Assembly: GCA_000023405.1 (NCBI GenBank)
Contig: CP001643.1
Location: 3,534,001 to 3,598,000, forward strand
DNA from: Brachybacterium faecium DSM 4810
GTDB taxonomy: Bacteria; Actinomycetota; Actinomycetes; Actinomycetales; Dermabacteraceae
DNA length: 64,000 nucleotides
Reading direction: 5' to 3'
Part shown: in pieces, positions 28,202-36,498 of the stretch
Layout of the letters: each line of letters opens with the position of its first letter
Position numbering within the stretch: position 1 is the first letter of the stretch
The notes under the pieces: generated by a model
Database searches by the model: none
Told to the model about the DNA's origin: nothing
Seen by the model: only the letters and a program-made list of their open reading frames with translations
Made by a program: the position numbers and the translations under genes

Positions 28202-28882
28202 CTACAACTCGGTCCCTGGGTGTGGGGAGGATCCGGCGCGGCGCCGCAGGAAGGCGGCGAGCGCACGCAGCTCGACCTCGTCGACGGCGTGGCCCAGCTC
28301 CGGGCGGCGCTCCTCCTCGAGCTGCGTGTGGGTGCTGAGGAACTCGCGGGTCATCTCCTCGATCTCGCCCCCGAACAGCGGGTCCCGGCCGCCGTGGCCC
28401 CACAGCACGGGCGGCCGCGCCGCGGCGAGCGCCGCATCCCCCGGCAGCGGGGCGGGGAACGGCACCCCGGAGAGGTTCACCACGAAGTCGAGCGCGCGGG
28501 CGTCCCGGCGCAGCAGGTGGAGGGCGAGCAGCCCGCCCTGGGAGAAGCCGATCGCGCCGACGACGGGCTCGCTCTGCGCCGCGATCCAGGTCTCGACCGC
28601 CGCGGCGGCCGGGTCGATCGCCTCGGGGCGCTGCGGGTCGATCGGCATCTCGAACCAGGCGTAGCCGGGGCCGTAGGCGTGGATGCCGCGCAGGGACACG
28701 TAGCGGAAGTCCTCCGGGAGGTGCGGCACGAGGCCCGCGAGGTCGTGCTCGTGGCTGCCCAGGCCGTGCAGCAGCAGCACGATCGGGGCGTCCTGTGCCG
28801 CTGTCGGTGCGGGCTCGGAGCGCACCACGGCGTCCTCGTCGATCCGCGGGGAGAGCAGCGTGAACGGGGGCATCTGCGTCAT
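28202..28882 (-). CDS. Alpha/beta-hydrolase, carboxylesterase/phospholipase type (YpfH-like)
   Basis: 226 aa. Oxyanion LLLHGLGSHEHDLAG, nucleophile Ser in GFSQGG (about residue 114), Asp in WGHGGRDPLF and His in RPELGHAVDEVE make a complete triad of the carboxylesterase/lysophospholipase family. No signal peptide. The ATG has no Shine-Dalgarno; the transcript seems to start about 190 nt upstream and carries a tiny frame and a hairpin (see 28910-29068), hinting at translational control. Confidence 0.9.
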   Translation of the reverse strand: MTQMPPFTLLSPRIDEDAVVRSEPAPTAAQDAPIVLLLHGLGSHEHDLAGLVPHLPEDFRYVSLRGIHAYGPGYAWFEMPIDPQRPEAIDPAAAAVETWIAAQSEPVVGAIGFSQGGLLALHLLRRDARALDFVVNLSGVPFPAPLPGDAALAAARPPVLWGHGGRDPLFGGEIEEMTREFLSTHTQLEEERRPELGHAVDEVELRALAAFLRRRAGSSPHPGTEL

Positions 28883-28909
28883 GGGGGAAGGGTACCCGGG
28901 CAGGGAAGA

Positions 28910-28964
28910 ACCCCCAGGTCGCGCGGTGCGCTGGTCGGAAGGACGAGATCCGACCCCTGGGGGT
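28910..28964 (-). promoter_or_regulatory. Hairpin in the esterase mRNA leader
   Basis: Outer arms ACCCCCAGG (28910-28918) and CCTGGGGGT (28956-28964), inner arms GTCGG (28934-28938) and CCGAC (28950-28954). The structure ends 28 nt before the esterase ATG and could limit ribosome access. Confidence 0.45.
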
Positions 28965-29011
28965 CCCGGCAGCTCGGTGGTATTCGCTGCGCGTCCGGAT
29001 GAACGGTCGCC

Positions 29012-29050
29012 TCAGCGGCGAGCCACCTCACATGTCCGATCAGAAATCAC
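29012..29050 (-). CDS. Possible 12-codon upstream ORF in the esterase leader
   Basis: GTG start encoding MISDRTCEVARR, with an in-frame GTG four codons earlier (29062). It is preceded by AAGGAGGTGATCC, a 13-nt perfect complement of the 16S rRNA 3' end, far stronger than any other site in the window. A promoter TTGCCC (29106-29111), 17-nt spacer, TACGGT (29083-29088) reads into it on the minus strand. It may be a leader peptide; expression is unproven. Confidence 0.35.
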   Translation of the reverse strand: MISDRTCEVARR

Positions 29051-29082
29051 TTCTCGGATCACCTCCTTCCCTGTGTGCCTCC

Positions 29083-29111
29083 ACCGTAGGGGCGGGGGTG
29101 CGGTGGGGCAA
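29083..29111 (-). promoter_or_regulatory. Promoter TTGCCC-N17-TACGGT
   Basis: Good SigA-type elements with a 17-nt spacer, directed toward the small frame and the esterase. The start point would be near 29076. The rest of the 28883-29183 gap holds the leader above; I see no gene on the plus strand. Confidence 0.5.
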
Positions 29112-29183
29112 CGGATTATTTGACAGGATGGTGCGCGGCCCGTCCGGGCCTCCGACATCGCCGTCACCCGAGGAGCGCTTTCC

Positions 29184-30842
29184 GTGCAGACCGTCCTGAC
29201 CGATTCCCTGGAGAAGGTGCTCGGCGAGTCCGCCCCGCGCCCGGCCGCGCCGATCGGCGGTGCGCACGCCTCGGGGTTCCTCGGCGAGGTGCTCTCGGTC
29301 CAGGTGGCCCTCCGCGCCGAGGAGGGCGAGGCCCCCGATCCCCGCTCCGCCGAGCACGCCGCGCTGCGGGTGCGGCTGGGCGGCGAGATCGCCGACAGCG
29401 CCCGCGTCCATGCCGTGCGCCGGGTGCCGGTCTCCTCCCCCGCCCCTGCGGAGGCCGACGAGCACTACCTGGCCACCGCCCCGGGCGAGTACCCGGACCT
29501 GCTCGAGCCGCTCGGCGGCGAGGAGGTGCGGGTGGGGCGCGGCCTCTGGGAGGCGCTGTGGATCGACGTGATCGACGCCCCGCCCGGCGAGCACACCCTC
29601 ACGCTCGCGCTGACCGACACGACGGGCGAGCAGGTCCTCGCCGAGCACGCCGTGCAGCTGCGCGTCCACCCGCACCAGCTGCCGCCGCTGTCGATCACGA
29701 ACACCCACTGGTTCCACGCCGACAGCCTCTCGACCTACTACGACGTCGAGGTGCTCTCACCGCAGCACTGGGAGCTCATCGAGGCGTTCCTCGCCTCGGC
29801 CCGGGAGATGGACGTGACCTCCGTGCTCACCCCCACGTGGACCCCGCCGCTGGACACCGCCGAGGGGCACACCCGGCCGTTCGTCCAGCTCATCGGGATC
29901 CGGGAGGAGGAGGGCGAGTACTCCTTCGACCTCTCCGCGCTCGACCGCTGGCTGGAGATCTGCGGGCGGCTCGGCTTCACCGGGATCGAGATCGCGCACC
30001 TGTTCACCCAGTGGGGCGCCCGCAGCACCCCGGCGATCCAGGTCGAGACCGGCTCCGGCCTCGAGCACCGCTTCGGCTGGCACGTCCCGGCGACCTCGCC
30101 CGAGTACCGCCGGCTGCTGGAGGCGCTGATCCCCGTGCTGCGCGCCCATCTGGAGGAGCACTGGGACGGGCAGGTGCTGTGGCACATCTCCGATGAGCCC
30201 CACGAGGATCAGCTGGACTCCTACCGGGCGGCGAAGGAGCAGGTCGCGGACCTGCTCGAGGGCGCCCAGGTGGTCGATGCGCTGAGCTCGCTGGCCTTCG
30301 CCGAGCAGGGGGTGGTGGACACCCCGATCGTCGCGACCAGCCACGTCGGCCCCTTCCTCGAGGCGGGCCGACGCCCCTGGGTGTACTACTGCGTCTCCCA
30401 GAACCGGGACGTGGCCAATCGCTTCATCGCCCAGCCCTCGGTGCGCAACCGGGTGCTGGGCCGGCAGCTGTTCGCCTTCGACGCGCCGGGCTTCCTGCAC
30501 TGGGGATACAACTTCTGGTGGGCGCAGTTCTCGCTGCGCCCCATCGACCCCTTCGAGGAGACCTGCGCGGGCGGCCCCTTCTTCGGCGGCGACTCCTTCG
30601 CCGTCTACCCGGGCCCGGAGGGCACGCCCTGGCTGTCCCTGCGCCACCGCGTGTTCGCGCAGGCCATGGCCGATCACCGCGCCCTGACCTGGCTCGCGGA
30701 GCTCACGGACCGGCCGAGCGCGGTCGCGCTGGTCGACGAGGGAGGGACGCTGACCTACTCGTCGTTCTCCTATGACGTGCACGCGCATCTCGAGGCGCGG
30801 CACGCGGTCGACGAGAGGATCCGCGCCGCTCTCGCCGCCTGA
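29184..30842 (+). CDS. DUF4091-domain protein (glycoside-hydrolase-like)
   Basis: 552 aa from a GTG start after GAGGAGC. A beta-rich N-terminal region (1-165) precedes a TIM-barrel-like part: SITNTHWFHADSLSTYYDVE, VTSVLTPTWTPPLD, EIAHLFTQWGARSTP, LWHISDEPHEDQLDSYR, YYCVSQNRDVANRFI, GFLHWGYNFWWAQFS and DSFAVYPGPEG. DUF4091 proteins are thought to act on glycans; the acidic pair in HISDEP is a good catalytic candidate. No signal peptide, so cytoplasmic. No sugar transporter is next to it. Confidence 0.85.
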   Translation: MQTVLTDSLEKVLGESAPRPAAPIGGAHASGFLGEVLSVQVALRAEEGEAPDPRSAEHAALRVRLGGEIADSARVHAVRRVPVSSPAPAEADEHYLATAPGEYPDLLEPLGGEEVRVGRGLWEALWIDVIDAPPGEHTLTLALTDTTGEQVLAEHAVQLRVHPHQLPPLSITNTHWFHADSLSTYYDVEVLSPQHWELIEAFLASAREMDVTSVLTPTWTPPLDTAEGHTRPFVQLIGIREEEGEYSFDLSALDRWLEICGRLGFTGIEIAHLFTQWGARSTPAIQVETGSGLEHRFGWHVPATSPEYRRLLEALIPVLRAHLEEHWDGQVLWHISDEPHEDQLDSYRAAKEQVADLLEGAQVVDALSSLAFAEQGVVDTPIVATSHVGPFLEAGRRPWVYYCVSQNRDVANRFIAQPSVRNRVLGRQLFAFDAPGFLHWGYNFWWAQFSLRPIDPFEETCAGGPFFGGDSFAVYPGPEGTPWLSLRHRVFAQAMADHRALTWLAELTDRPSAVALVDEGGTLTYSSFSYDVHAHLEARHAVDERIRAALAA

Positions 30843-30852
30843 GCGGGAGGGC

Positions 30853-31116
30853 TCAGCCGAGCGGGGCGCCGTCCTCGTCCTCGGAGCGGATGATCTCCTC
30901 GACGGCGGGGTCCTCCTCGTCGGTCTCCATCGCGTCCTCGTCGCGGTTGCCCTGCTCGGCCGCGGTCGCGTCATCGCCGCCGCGGGCGATGTCGTCGTCG
31001 ACGCCGTAGCCGTCGGCGTTGCGGGAGTCGGCGCCCTCGGCGGCGACGCGGTCCGTCTCGAGGGCGTCGTCGATGCTCATGCGCGGGGTGTTCTCGCTCG
31101 GGGTGCTCTCGGTCAT
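30853..31116 (-). CDS. Small acidic protein, function unknown
   Basis: 87 aa, very rich in Asp/Glu and with no hydrophobic core (DPAVEEIIRSEDEDG near the end), so probably disordered. AGGAGG lies 6 nt before the ATG. It is 26 bp downstream of the DJ-1-family gene on the same strand and likely co-transcribed. Codon use resembles neighbours. Confidence 0.7.
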   Translation of the reverse strand: MTESTPSENTPRMSIDDALETDRVAAEGADSRNADGYGVDDDIARGGDDATAAEQGNRDEDAMETDEEDPAVEEIIRSEDEDGAPLG

Positions 31117-31142
31117 GGTGCTCCTCCTGGTGTCGGTGCCGC

Positions 31143-31697
31143 TCAGCGCAGCGCCTCGATGATCGCCGTGGTGAAGGCGTCGAGGTCGTCGGGGGTGCGG
31201 GAGGTGATGAGGCGGAAGCCGGCGGTGTCGTCGACCACCACCTCCTGGTCCGTCCATTCCCCGCCGGCGTTGACCAGGTCGGTGCGGATGGTGGGGACCG
31301 AGGTCAGGGTGCGTCCGTTCGCGAGCCCCGTCTCGACCAGGAGCCAGGGCGCGTGGCAGATCGCGGCGACGGGCTTGCCGGCGGCGGCGACGGAGCGCAC
31401 CAGGAACTGGGCGGTCTCGTCGGCCCGCAGGGTGTCCGCGTTCAGGGTGCCGCCGGGCAGCACCAGGGCGTCGACGTCCTTGGCCTTGACGGTGTCGTAG
31501 ACGGTGTCCACCGGGACGTCGGCGCCGGGTTCGCGGTCGCGCTGCAGGGTGGCCACCGAGCCGGCCTCGGGGGCGGCGACGATCACCTGGGCACCGGCCT
31601 CGCGCAGCGCGGCCAGGGGGTGCTGGATCTCGTCGGTCTCGGTGCCGAAGTTGCTGGTCAGGATCAGGATCGTACGGCCTTCGAGAGTGCTGGTCAT
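31143..31697 (-). CDS. DJ-1/PfpI-family protein (type 1 glutamine-amidotransferase-like)
   Basis: 184 aa. The nucleophile elbow AICHAPWLLVE places Cys near residue 115, with the preceding Glu (TSNFGTETDE) and His (CHAP) of the PfpI protease/deglycase family. Ends with TTAIIEAL typical of the family. Probably a stress-related glyoxalase or deglycase; substrate unproven. GAGGAG 6 nt before the ATG. Confidence 0.92.
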   Translation of the reverse strand: MTSTLEGRTILILTSNFGTETDEIQHPLAALREAGAQVIVAAPEAGSVATLQRDREPGADVPVDTVYDTVKAKDVDALVLPGGTLNADTLRADETAQFLVRSVAAAGKPVAAICHAPWLLVETGLANGRTLTSVPTIRTDLVNAGGEWTDQEVVVDDTAGFRLITSRTPDDLDAFTTAIIEALR

Positions 31698-31777
31698 GGG
31701 GCATCTCCTCACGTCGGATCGTCCGTGCGGCGACCGTATCACCGCGGCTGCGAGGCGACCCGACCGAGCGGACGCCC

Positions 31778-33205
31778 TCAGGTGCCGCAGAAGGTCAGGA
31801 AGTGCTCGCCGCCGTCGCCGGGGCCCTCGAGGTGCGCGAGCCCGGGCCGGCGCGTGAACGGGTCCCGCACCGCCTCGAGCATCTCCCGTGCCGGGGCCGG
31901 GTCCCCCAGGTGCGCCGCGCGCAGGGCCGCGTCGAGGTGGACGTTGCGGGGGATGTACAGCGGGTTCACGCGGAGCAGCTCCTCGGCGCTCGCGGTGCGC
32001 AGCGCCTCCCTCCGCCGCGCCCAGTCGCGGTATGCCGCGGGTTCGGTGAACAGCGCCTCCGCCCCGCCCTCGCCGAGGGCGCGGAAGAACCCGGTGTGGT
32101 CCACCGCCTGCTCCTCGAGCAGTGTGAAGAGCTCCTGGCCGAGCGCGAGCACCTCCTCGGGCGTCCCCGTGATGCCCAGCGCGCGGGCCAGGCCGCGGGC
32201 GTGGGCCTCGGCGTACCAGCCCTCGAACCGCTCGAGCACGGCGGTGGCCTGCTCGACGGCCGCGTCCGGGGTCTCCGCGTCGAGCAGCGGCAGGAGCGTC
32301 TCGGCGAAGCGGGAGAGGTTCCACAGGGCGATGCCGGGCTGGTTGCCGTAGGCGTAGCGCCCGCCGCGGTCGATCGAGCTGAACACCGCGTCGCGGCGGT
32401 GCGCGTCGAGCACGGCGCAGGGCCCGTAGTCGATGCCCTCGCCCGAGAGCGCCATGTTGTCGGTGTTCATCACGCCGTGCACGAAGCCGAGCAGCATCCA
32501 CTGCGCCACCAGCTCCGCCTGGGAGCGGGCGACGGACTCGAGCAGGCCCAGCGGCCCCTCGGCCGAGGGGTGGTGCCGGGCGAGGGTGTGCTCGCACAGC
32601 GCGCGGGTGACGGCGGGGTCGTGGTGCCACGCGGCATATTCGAAGGTCCCCACCCGCAGGTGGCTCGCGGCGACGCGCACCAGCAGCGCGCCCGGCTCGG
32701 GTGTCACGCCCTGGCGCGGCGCGATCTGCTCCCCGGTGGTGAGCACGGCGAGCGCCCGCGTGGTGGGGGTCCCGGTGGCGTGGAGCCACTCCCCGATCAC
32801 GGCCTCGCGCAGCATCGGCCCGAGCGGGGCCTTCCCGTCGCCGCCGCGCGCGTAGGGGGTGCGGCCCGCTCCCTTGAGGTGCAGGTCGCGGCGCCGGCCG
32901 CGGGTGTCGATCAGGTCGCCGAGCAGCACTGCGCGGCCGTCCCCCAGCTGCGGGTTGGGGCTGCCGAACTGGTGGCCGGCGTAGACCTGCGCGGTGGTCC
33001 CCTCGATCTGCCCGGTGAGCAGGGCCATCCCCTCTGCGCCGCGCAGCTGCTCCGGGTCCATGCCGAGCTCGGCCGCGAGCTCCTCGTTCAGCCAGACGAT
33101 CTCGGGCTGCGGGGGCTGCTCGGCGCGCCAGGGGATCGACAGCTCGGGGACGGCGGCGGCGTAGGTCTGGTGGAGCGGCGGAAGGGACGGGGCGGAGCTC
33201 TCCAT
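31778..33205 (-). CDS. selO: SelO (YdiU) protein adenylyltransferase
   Basis: 475 aa pseudokinase-fold enzyme that transfers AMP from ATP to protein side chains. Family motifs: YAGHQFGSPNPQLGDGRAVLLGD, HLKGAGRTPYARGGDGKAPLGPMLREAV, GVMNTDNMALSGEGIDYGPCAVLD (metal-binding Asp) and SSIDRGGRYAYGNQP. The protein ends FCGT, keeping a cysteine but with no selenocysteine codon. Redox-linked modification is the known role. Start ATG follows TGGAGAG. Confidence 0.93.
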   Translation of the reverse strand: MESSAPSLPPLHQTYAAAVPELSIPWRAEQPPQPEIVWLNEELAAELGMDPEQLRGAEGMALLTGQIEGTTAQVYAGHQFGSPNPQLGDGRAVLLGDLIDTRGRRRDLHLKGAGRTPYARGGDGKAPLGPMLREAVIGEWLHATGTPTTRALAVLTTGEQIAPRQGVTPEPGALLVRVAASHLRVGTFEYAAWHHDPAVTRALCEHTLARHHPSAEGPLGLLESVARSQAELVAQWMLLGFVHGVMNTDNMALSGEGIDYGPCAVLDAHRRDAVFSSIDRGGRYAYGNQPGIALWNLSRFAETLLPLLDAETPDAAVEQATAVLERFEGWYAEAHARGLARALGITGTPEEVLALGQELFTLLEEQAVDHTGFFRALGEGGAEALFTEPAAYRDWARRREALRTASAEELLRVNPLYIPRNVHLDAALRAAHLGDPAPAREMLEAVRDPFTRRPGLAHLEGPGDGGEHFLTFCGT

Positions 33206-33234
33206 CTCTCCAGTGTCCCCCTCCCCTCTGTGCA

Positions 33235-33250
33235 ATGTCACAGTTGACAT
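33235..33250 (+). promoter_or_regulatory. ATGTCA-N4-TGACAT operator overlapping the -35 box
   Basis: ATGTCACAGTTGACAT, perfect 6-bp arms, overlapping the -35 TTGACA. Likely bound by the GntR regulator encoded as second gene of this operon. Confidence 0.55.
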
Positions 33251-33273
33251 GCTGCCTCGGGCGCGTCTACTGT
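33244..33273 (+). promoter_or_regulatory. Promoter TTGACA-N18-TACTGT of the hydroxyproline operon
   Basis: Consensus -35 (33244-33249) and good -10 (33268-33273). Start would be about 33280, giving a 34-nt leader with GAAGGAG before the ATG at 33314. Confidence 0.65.
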
Positions 33274-33313
33274 AGCTCGCGTCACACCGCTGTGCCCTCG
33301 AAGGAGCGACCCG

Positions 33314-34315
33314 ATGCGCACCACGCACGTCCACCACGCCGTGGACTCGCACACCGAGGGCATGCCCACCCGCGTCATCACCGGCGGCGTGCCCCCGATC
33401 CCGGGCACGACGATGGCCGAGCGCCGGCTGTGGTTCGCGGAGCACCGCGACGGGCTGCGGAAGCTGCTGATGCGTGAACCGCGCGGCCACGGCGCGATGA
33501 GCGGCGCCATCCTGCAGCCCCCCACCCGGCCGGACGCCGACTGGGGAGTGCTCTACATCGAGGTCTCCGGGCTGCTGCCGATGTGCGGGCACGGCACCAT
33601 CGGGGTCGCCACCGTGCTGGTGGAGACGGGGATGGTGGAGGTGACCGAGCCCGTCACCACGCTCCGCCTGGACACCCCGGCGGGCCTCGTCGTCGCCGAG
33701 GTCGCCGTCCGCGACGGCCGCGCCGAGTCGGTGACGCTCACGAACGTGCCCTCCTTCCTGGTGCGCCGCGATGCGCACATCGACGTGCCCGGCCTCGGCG
33801 TCGTCCCCTACGACCTCGGCTTCGGCGGGAACTTCTACGCCTTCGTCGAGCTCGCGGACCTCGCCCTGCCCTTCGACCGCCGCGAGAAGGACCGGCTGCT
33901 CAGCGCGGGCCTGGCGCTCATGGAGGCGCTCAACGCCGAGGACGAGCCCGTCCACCCCGAGCGCGAGGACATCCGCGGCGTCCACCACGTGTACCTCGCC
34001 GCTCCCGGCTCGGACGCGACGCACTCCCGCCACGCGATGGCCATCCACCCCGGCTGGTTCGACCGCTCCCCCTGCGGCACCGGGACCAGCGCCCGCATGG
34101 CGCAGCTGCACGCCCGCGGCGAGCTCCCCCTCGAGACCGACTTCGTCAACGAGTCCTTCATCGGCTCGCGCTTCGTGGGCCGCCTGGTCGGCACCGCCCG
34201 CGTCGGCGAGCACGAGGCCGTCGTCCCCACCGTGACCGGCCAGGCCTGGATCACCGGCACCGCCCAGTACATGCTCGATCCGACGGACCCGTACCCCGAA
34301 GGCTTCGTGCTGTGA
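33314..34315 (+). CDS. 4-hydroxyproline 2-epimerase (proline racemase family)
   Basis: 333 aa. Both catalytic cysteines are present: Cys91 in MCGHGTIG and Cys254 in DRSPCGTGTSARMA. This separates it from the trans-3-hydroxyproline dehydratase branch, where they are replaced. It turns trans-4-hydroxy-L-proline into cis-4-hydroxy-D-proline, first step of the pathway encoded downstream. Opens the operon, with the promoter and palindrome described above. Confidence 0.92.
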   Translation: MRTTHVHHAVDSHTEGMPTRVITGGVPPIPGTTMAERRLWFAEHRDGLRKLLMREPRGHGAMSGAILQPPTRPDADWGVLYIEVSGLLPMCGHGTIGVATVLVETGMVEVTEPVTTLRLDTPAGLVVAEVAVRDGRAESVTLTNVPSFLVRRDAHIDVPGLGVVPYDLGFGGNFYAFVELADLALPFDRREKDRLLSAGLALMEALNAEDEPVHPEREDIRGVHHVYLAAPGSDATHSRHAMAIHPGWFDRSPCGTGTSARMAQLHARGELPLETDFVNESFIGSRFVGRLVGTARVGEHEAVVPTVTGQAWITGTAQYMLDPTDPYPEGFVL

Positions 34316-34337
34316 GCCTTCCCCGACAGGAGCAGCC

Positions 34338-35072
34338 ATGACCTCCACCGACATCCCCCTGGGAGAGATCCAGCAGACCAGGAGCCTGCGCGCCTCCGTC
34401 ACCGATGCGCTGCGCAGCGCGATCATCCTCGGCGACCTCGAGGAGGGGACCCTCTACTCCGCGCCCGCCCTGGCAGCGCCACTGGGCGTCTCCGCGACGC
34501 CGGTGCGCGAGGCCATGATGGACCTCGCGCGCGAGGGCCTGGTGACGACGATGAAGAACAAGGGCTTCCGGATCACCGAGATGACCGCCGCCGATCTCGA
34601 GGAGCAGACCCAGGTGCGCCAGCTGCTCGAGGGCCCCGCGATGCGCGCCCTGGCCGGGCACGTGCCCGCCGAGGAGCTCGCCGCCCTGCGCGACCTGGCC
34701 GACCGCATCGCCGACGCCGCCCGCGACGGCGATCTGCACAGCTATCTCCAGGGGGATCGCGAGCTCCACGCCCGCCTGCTCGAGCACACCGGCAACCGTC
34801 GCCTGGTGGACCTCACCACGCGGCTGCGCGGCCAGACCCGCATGCGGGCGCTGCGCGCACTGGCCGACAGCGGCCGCCTCGTCGACTCCGCGCAGGAGCA
34901 CCACCGGCTGCTGGACCTGCTGGCCGCGGGAGACGGCGACGGCGCCTTCGCCCTGATCGTGCGGCACATCGGCCACGCCTCGCGGCTGTGGTCCACGGGC
35001 GATGAGGGGACCGGTGAGGTCGACTCGCCGCTGCTCGACCTGGTCCCCCTCCCTCCGGACGCGGCGACATGA
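34338..35072 (+). CDS. GntR-family regulator (FCD) of the hydroxyproline operon
   Basis: 244 aa. Winged helix at residues 15-80 (SLRASVTDALRSAIILGDLEEGTLYSAPALAAPLGVSATPVREAM) and an FCD effector domain at 90-225 with metal ligands in GDRELHARLLEHTGNRRL and EHHRLLDLL. The gene lies inside the operon, 22 bp after the epimerase and overlapping the next gene by 4 nt (ATGA), so it controls its own transcription unit. Ligand is probably hydroxyproline or an intermediate. Confidence 0.9.
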   Translation: MTSTDIPLGEIQQTRSLRASVTDALRSAIILGDLEEGTLYSAPALAAPLGVSATPVREAMMDLAREGLVTTMKNKGFRITEMTAADLEEQTQVRQLLEGPAMRALAGHVPAEELAALRDLADRIADAARDGDLHSYLQGDRELHARLLEHTGNRRLVDLTTRLRGQTRMRALRALADSGRLVDSAQEHHRLLDLLAAGDGDGAFALIVRHIGHASRLWSTGDEGTGEVDSPLLDLVPLPPDAAT

Positions 35073-36238
35073 CGGGCTCGACCGCTCCGCGCGGCACCGA
35101 CGTGCTCGTGATCGGCGCAGGCGCGATCGGCGCCGCGATCAGCTGGTACTGCACGCTCCTGGGGCTGTCCGTGCGGGTCGTGGACCGCGGTGCCCCGGGC
35201 GGCGGGACCAGCTCCCGCTGCGAGGGCAACATCCTGGTCTCCGACAAGGAGCGCGGCCCCGAGCTGGACCTCGCCCGCTACTCGCTCGGGCTGTGGCACG
35301 GCGAGCTCGCCGAGCACGGCCGGCGCTGGGAGCTCGAGCGCAAGGGCGGGATCATCGTCGCCTCCCGCGAGAGCAGCCTGGCCTCCCTGCGCCGGGCGCT
35401 GGCGGCCCAGCGCGAGCACGGCATCGAGGTGCAGGAGCTCGACGCGGCGGAGCTGGCCTCGCTCGAGCCGTACGCCTCCCCCGAGGCCGTCGGCGCGGCC
35501 CTCTATCCCGACGACTCGCAGGTGATGCCGATGCTGGTGGTCGCGCACCTGCTCGCCCTGGCGCGCGACCGGGGCGCCGAGGTGCTCGAGCACTGCGAGG
35601 TCACCGGGATGCTGCGCGAGGGCGAGCGCGTCGTCGGCGCCCGCACCACCCGCGGCGACCTGCCCGCCGGCGCGGTCGTCAACGCGGCCGGGCCCTGGGC
35701 CGCGCAGCTCGCCGCCCTCGCCGGGGTGGAGCTGCCGATCGCGCCGCGCCGCGGCTACGTGATGGTCACCGAGCCGCTGCCGCCGCGCGTGTTCCACAAG
35801 GTGTACGCCGCGGAGTACATCGACGACGTCGGCACCTCCGAGGCCTCCCTGCAGTCCTCGCCCGTCGTGGAGGGCACCCCGGCCGGCACTCTCCTGCTGG
35901 GCTCCTCCCGCGAGCAGGTCGGCTTCTCCGAGACGCTCGGCCGGGAGGCGCTGCGGCGCATCGCCCACAACGCCGCCGCGCTGTTCCCCTTCCTGCGCGA
36001 GGTGCGCGTGCTGCGGCACTACCACGGCTTCCGCCCGTACTCCCCGGATCATGTGCCCGCGATCGGCCCCGACGCGCGGGCCCCCGGGCTGTGGCACGCG
36101 AGCGGCCACGAGGGCGCCGGGATCGGGCTGAGCGTGGGCACCGGGAAGCTCCTCGCCCAGGCCCTCGCCGGGGACCGCCCCGATCTCGACCTCTCCCCCT
36201 TCGACCCCTCCCGCTTCGGCCCGGGAGGCACCGCATGA
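35069..36238 (+). CDS. FAD-dependent oxidoreductase, D-hydroxyproline dehydrogenase beta-type subunit
   Basis: 389 aa DAO-family flavoprotein. FAD motif VIGAGAIGAAISWY at residue 12, C-terminal GLWHASGHEGAGIGLSVGTGKLLA. It should oxidise cis-4-hydroxy-D-proline to 1-pyrroline-4-hydroxy-2-carboxylate together with the next two genes, like the heteromeric LhpB/E/F dehydrogenase of Pseudomonas. Overlaps its neighbours by 4 nt on both sides. Confidence 0.88.
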   Translation: MTGSTAPRGTDVLVIGAGAIGAAISWYCTLLGLSVRVVDRGAPGGGTSSRCEGNILVSDKERGPELDLARYSLGLWHGELAEHGRRWELERKGGIIVASRESSLASLRRALAAQREHGIEVQELDAAELASLEPYASPEAVGAALYPDDSQVMPMLVVAHLLALARDRGAEVLEHCEVTGMLREGERVVGARTTRGDLPAGAVVNAAGPWAAQLAALAGVELPIAPRRGYVMVTEPLPPRVFHKVYAAEYIDDVGTSEASLQSSPVVEGTPAGTLLLGSSREQVGFSETLGREALRRIAHNAAALFPFLREVRVLRHYHGFRPYSPDHVPAIGPDARAPGLWHASGHEGAGIGLSVGTGKLLAQALAGDRPDLDLSPFDPSRFGPGGTA

Positions 36239-36498
36239 GCGACACCGTGCGTCTCGTGGTCGACGGCGTGGAGCGGAGCGTGCCCGCCCGCCGCACCGTC
36301 GCGGCCGCCCTGATGCTCGAGGGCGGGGAGCCCGGCTGGCGCACCACCCGCCGCCGCAGCGCCCCGCGCGGCGCCTTCTGCGGCATCGGGGTCTGCTTCG
36401 ACTGCCTGGCCACGGTGGACGGACGGCGCGGCCAGCGCACCTGCCTGGTCGAGGTCGCCGAGGGGATGGACGTGCGGACGGGGGCGGACGATGAGTGA
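36235..36498 (+). CDS. (2Fe-2S)-binding small subunit of D-hydroxyproline dehydrogenase
   Basis: 87 aa. Plant-type ferredoxin-like cluster motif FCGIGVCFDCLATVDG...RTC, i.e. Cys-x4-Cys-x2-Cys-x11-Cys at about residues 49-70. Sits between the two flavoprotein subunits and relays electrons. ATGA overlap with the upstream subunit, 8-nt overlap with the downstream one. Confidence 0.88.
   Translation: MSDTVRLVVDGVERSVPARRTVAAALMLEGGEPGWRTTRRRSAPRGAFCGIGVCFDCLATVDGRRGQRTCLVEVAEGMDVRTGADDE

Noticed and set aside
29056-29068. GGATCACCTCCTT identical to the 3' end of 16S rRNA on the plus strand
   Set aside because: Only 13 nt match and nothing around it resembles 16S rRNA; it is better explained as a Shine-Dalgarno on the minus strand.
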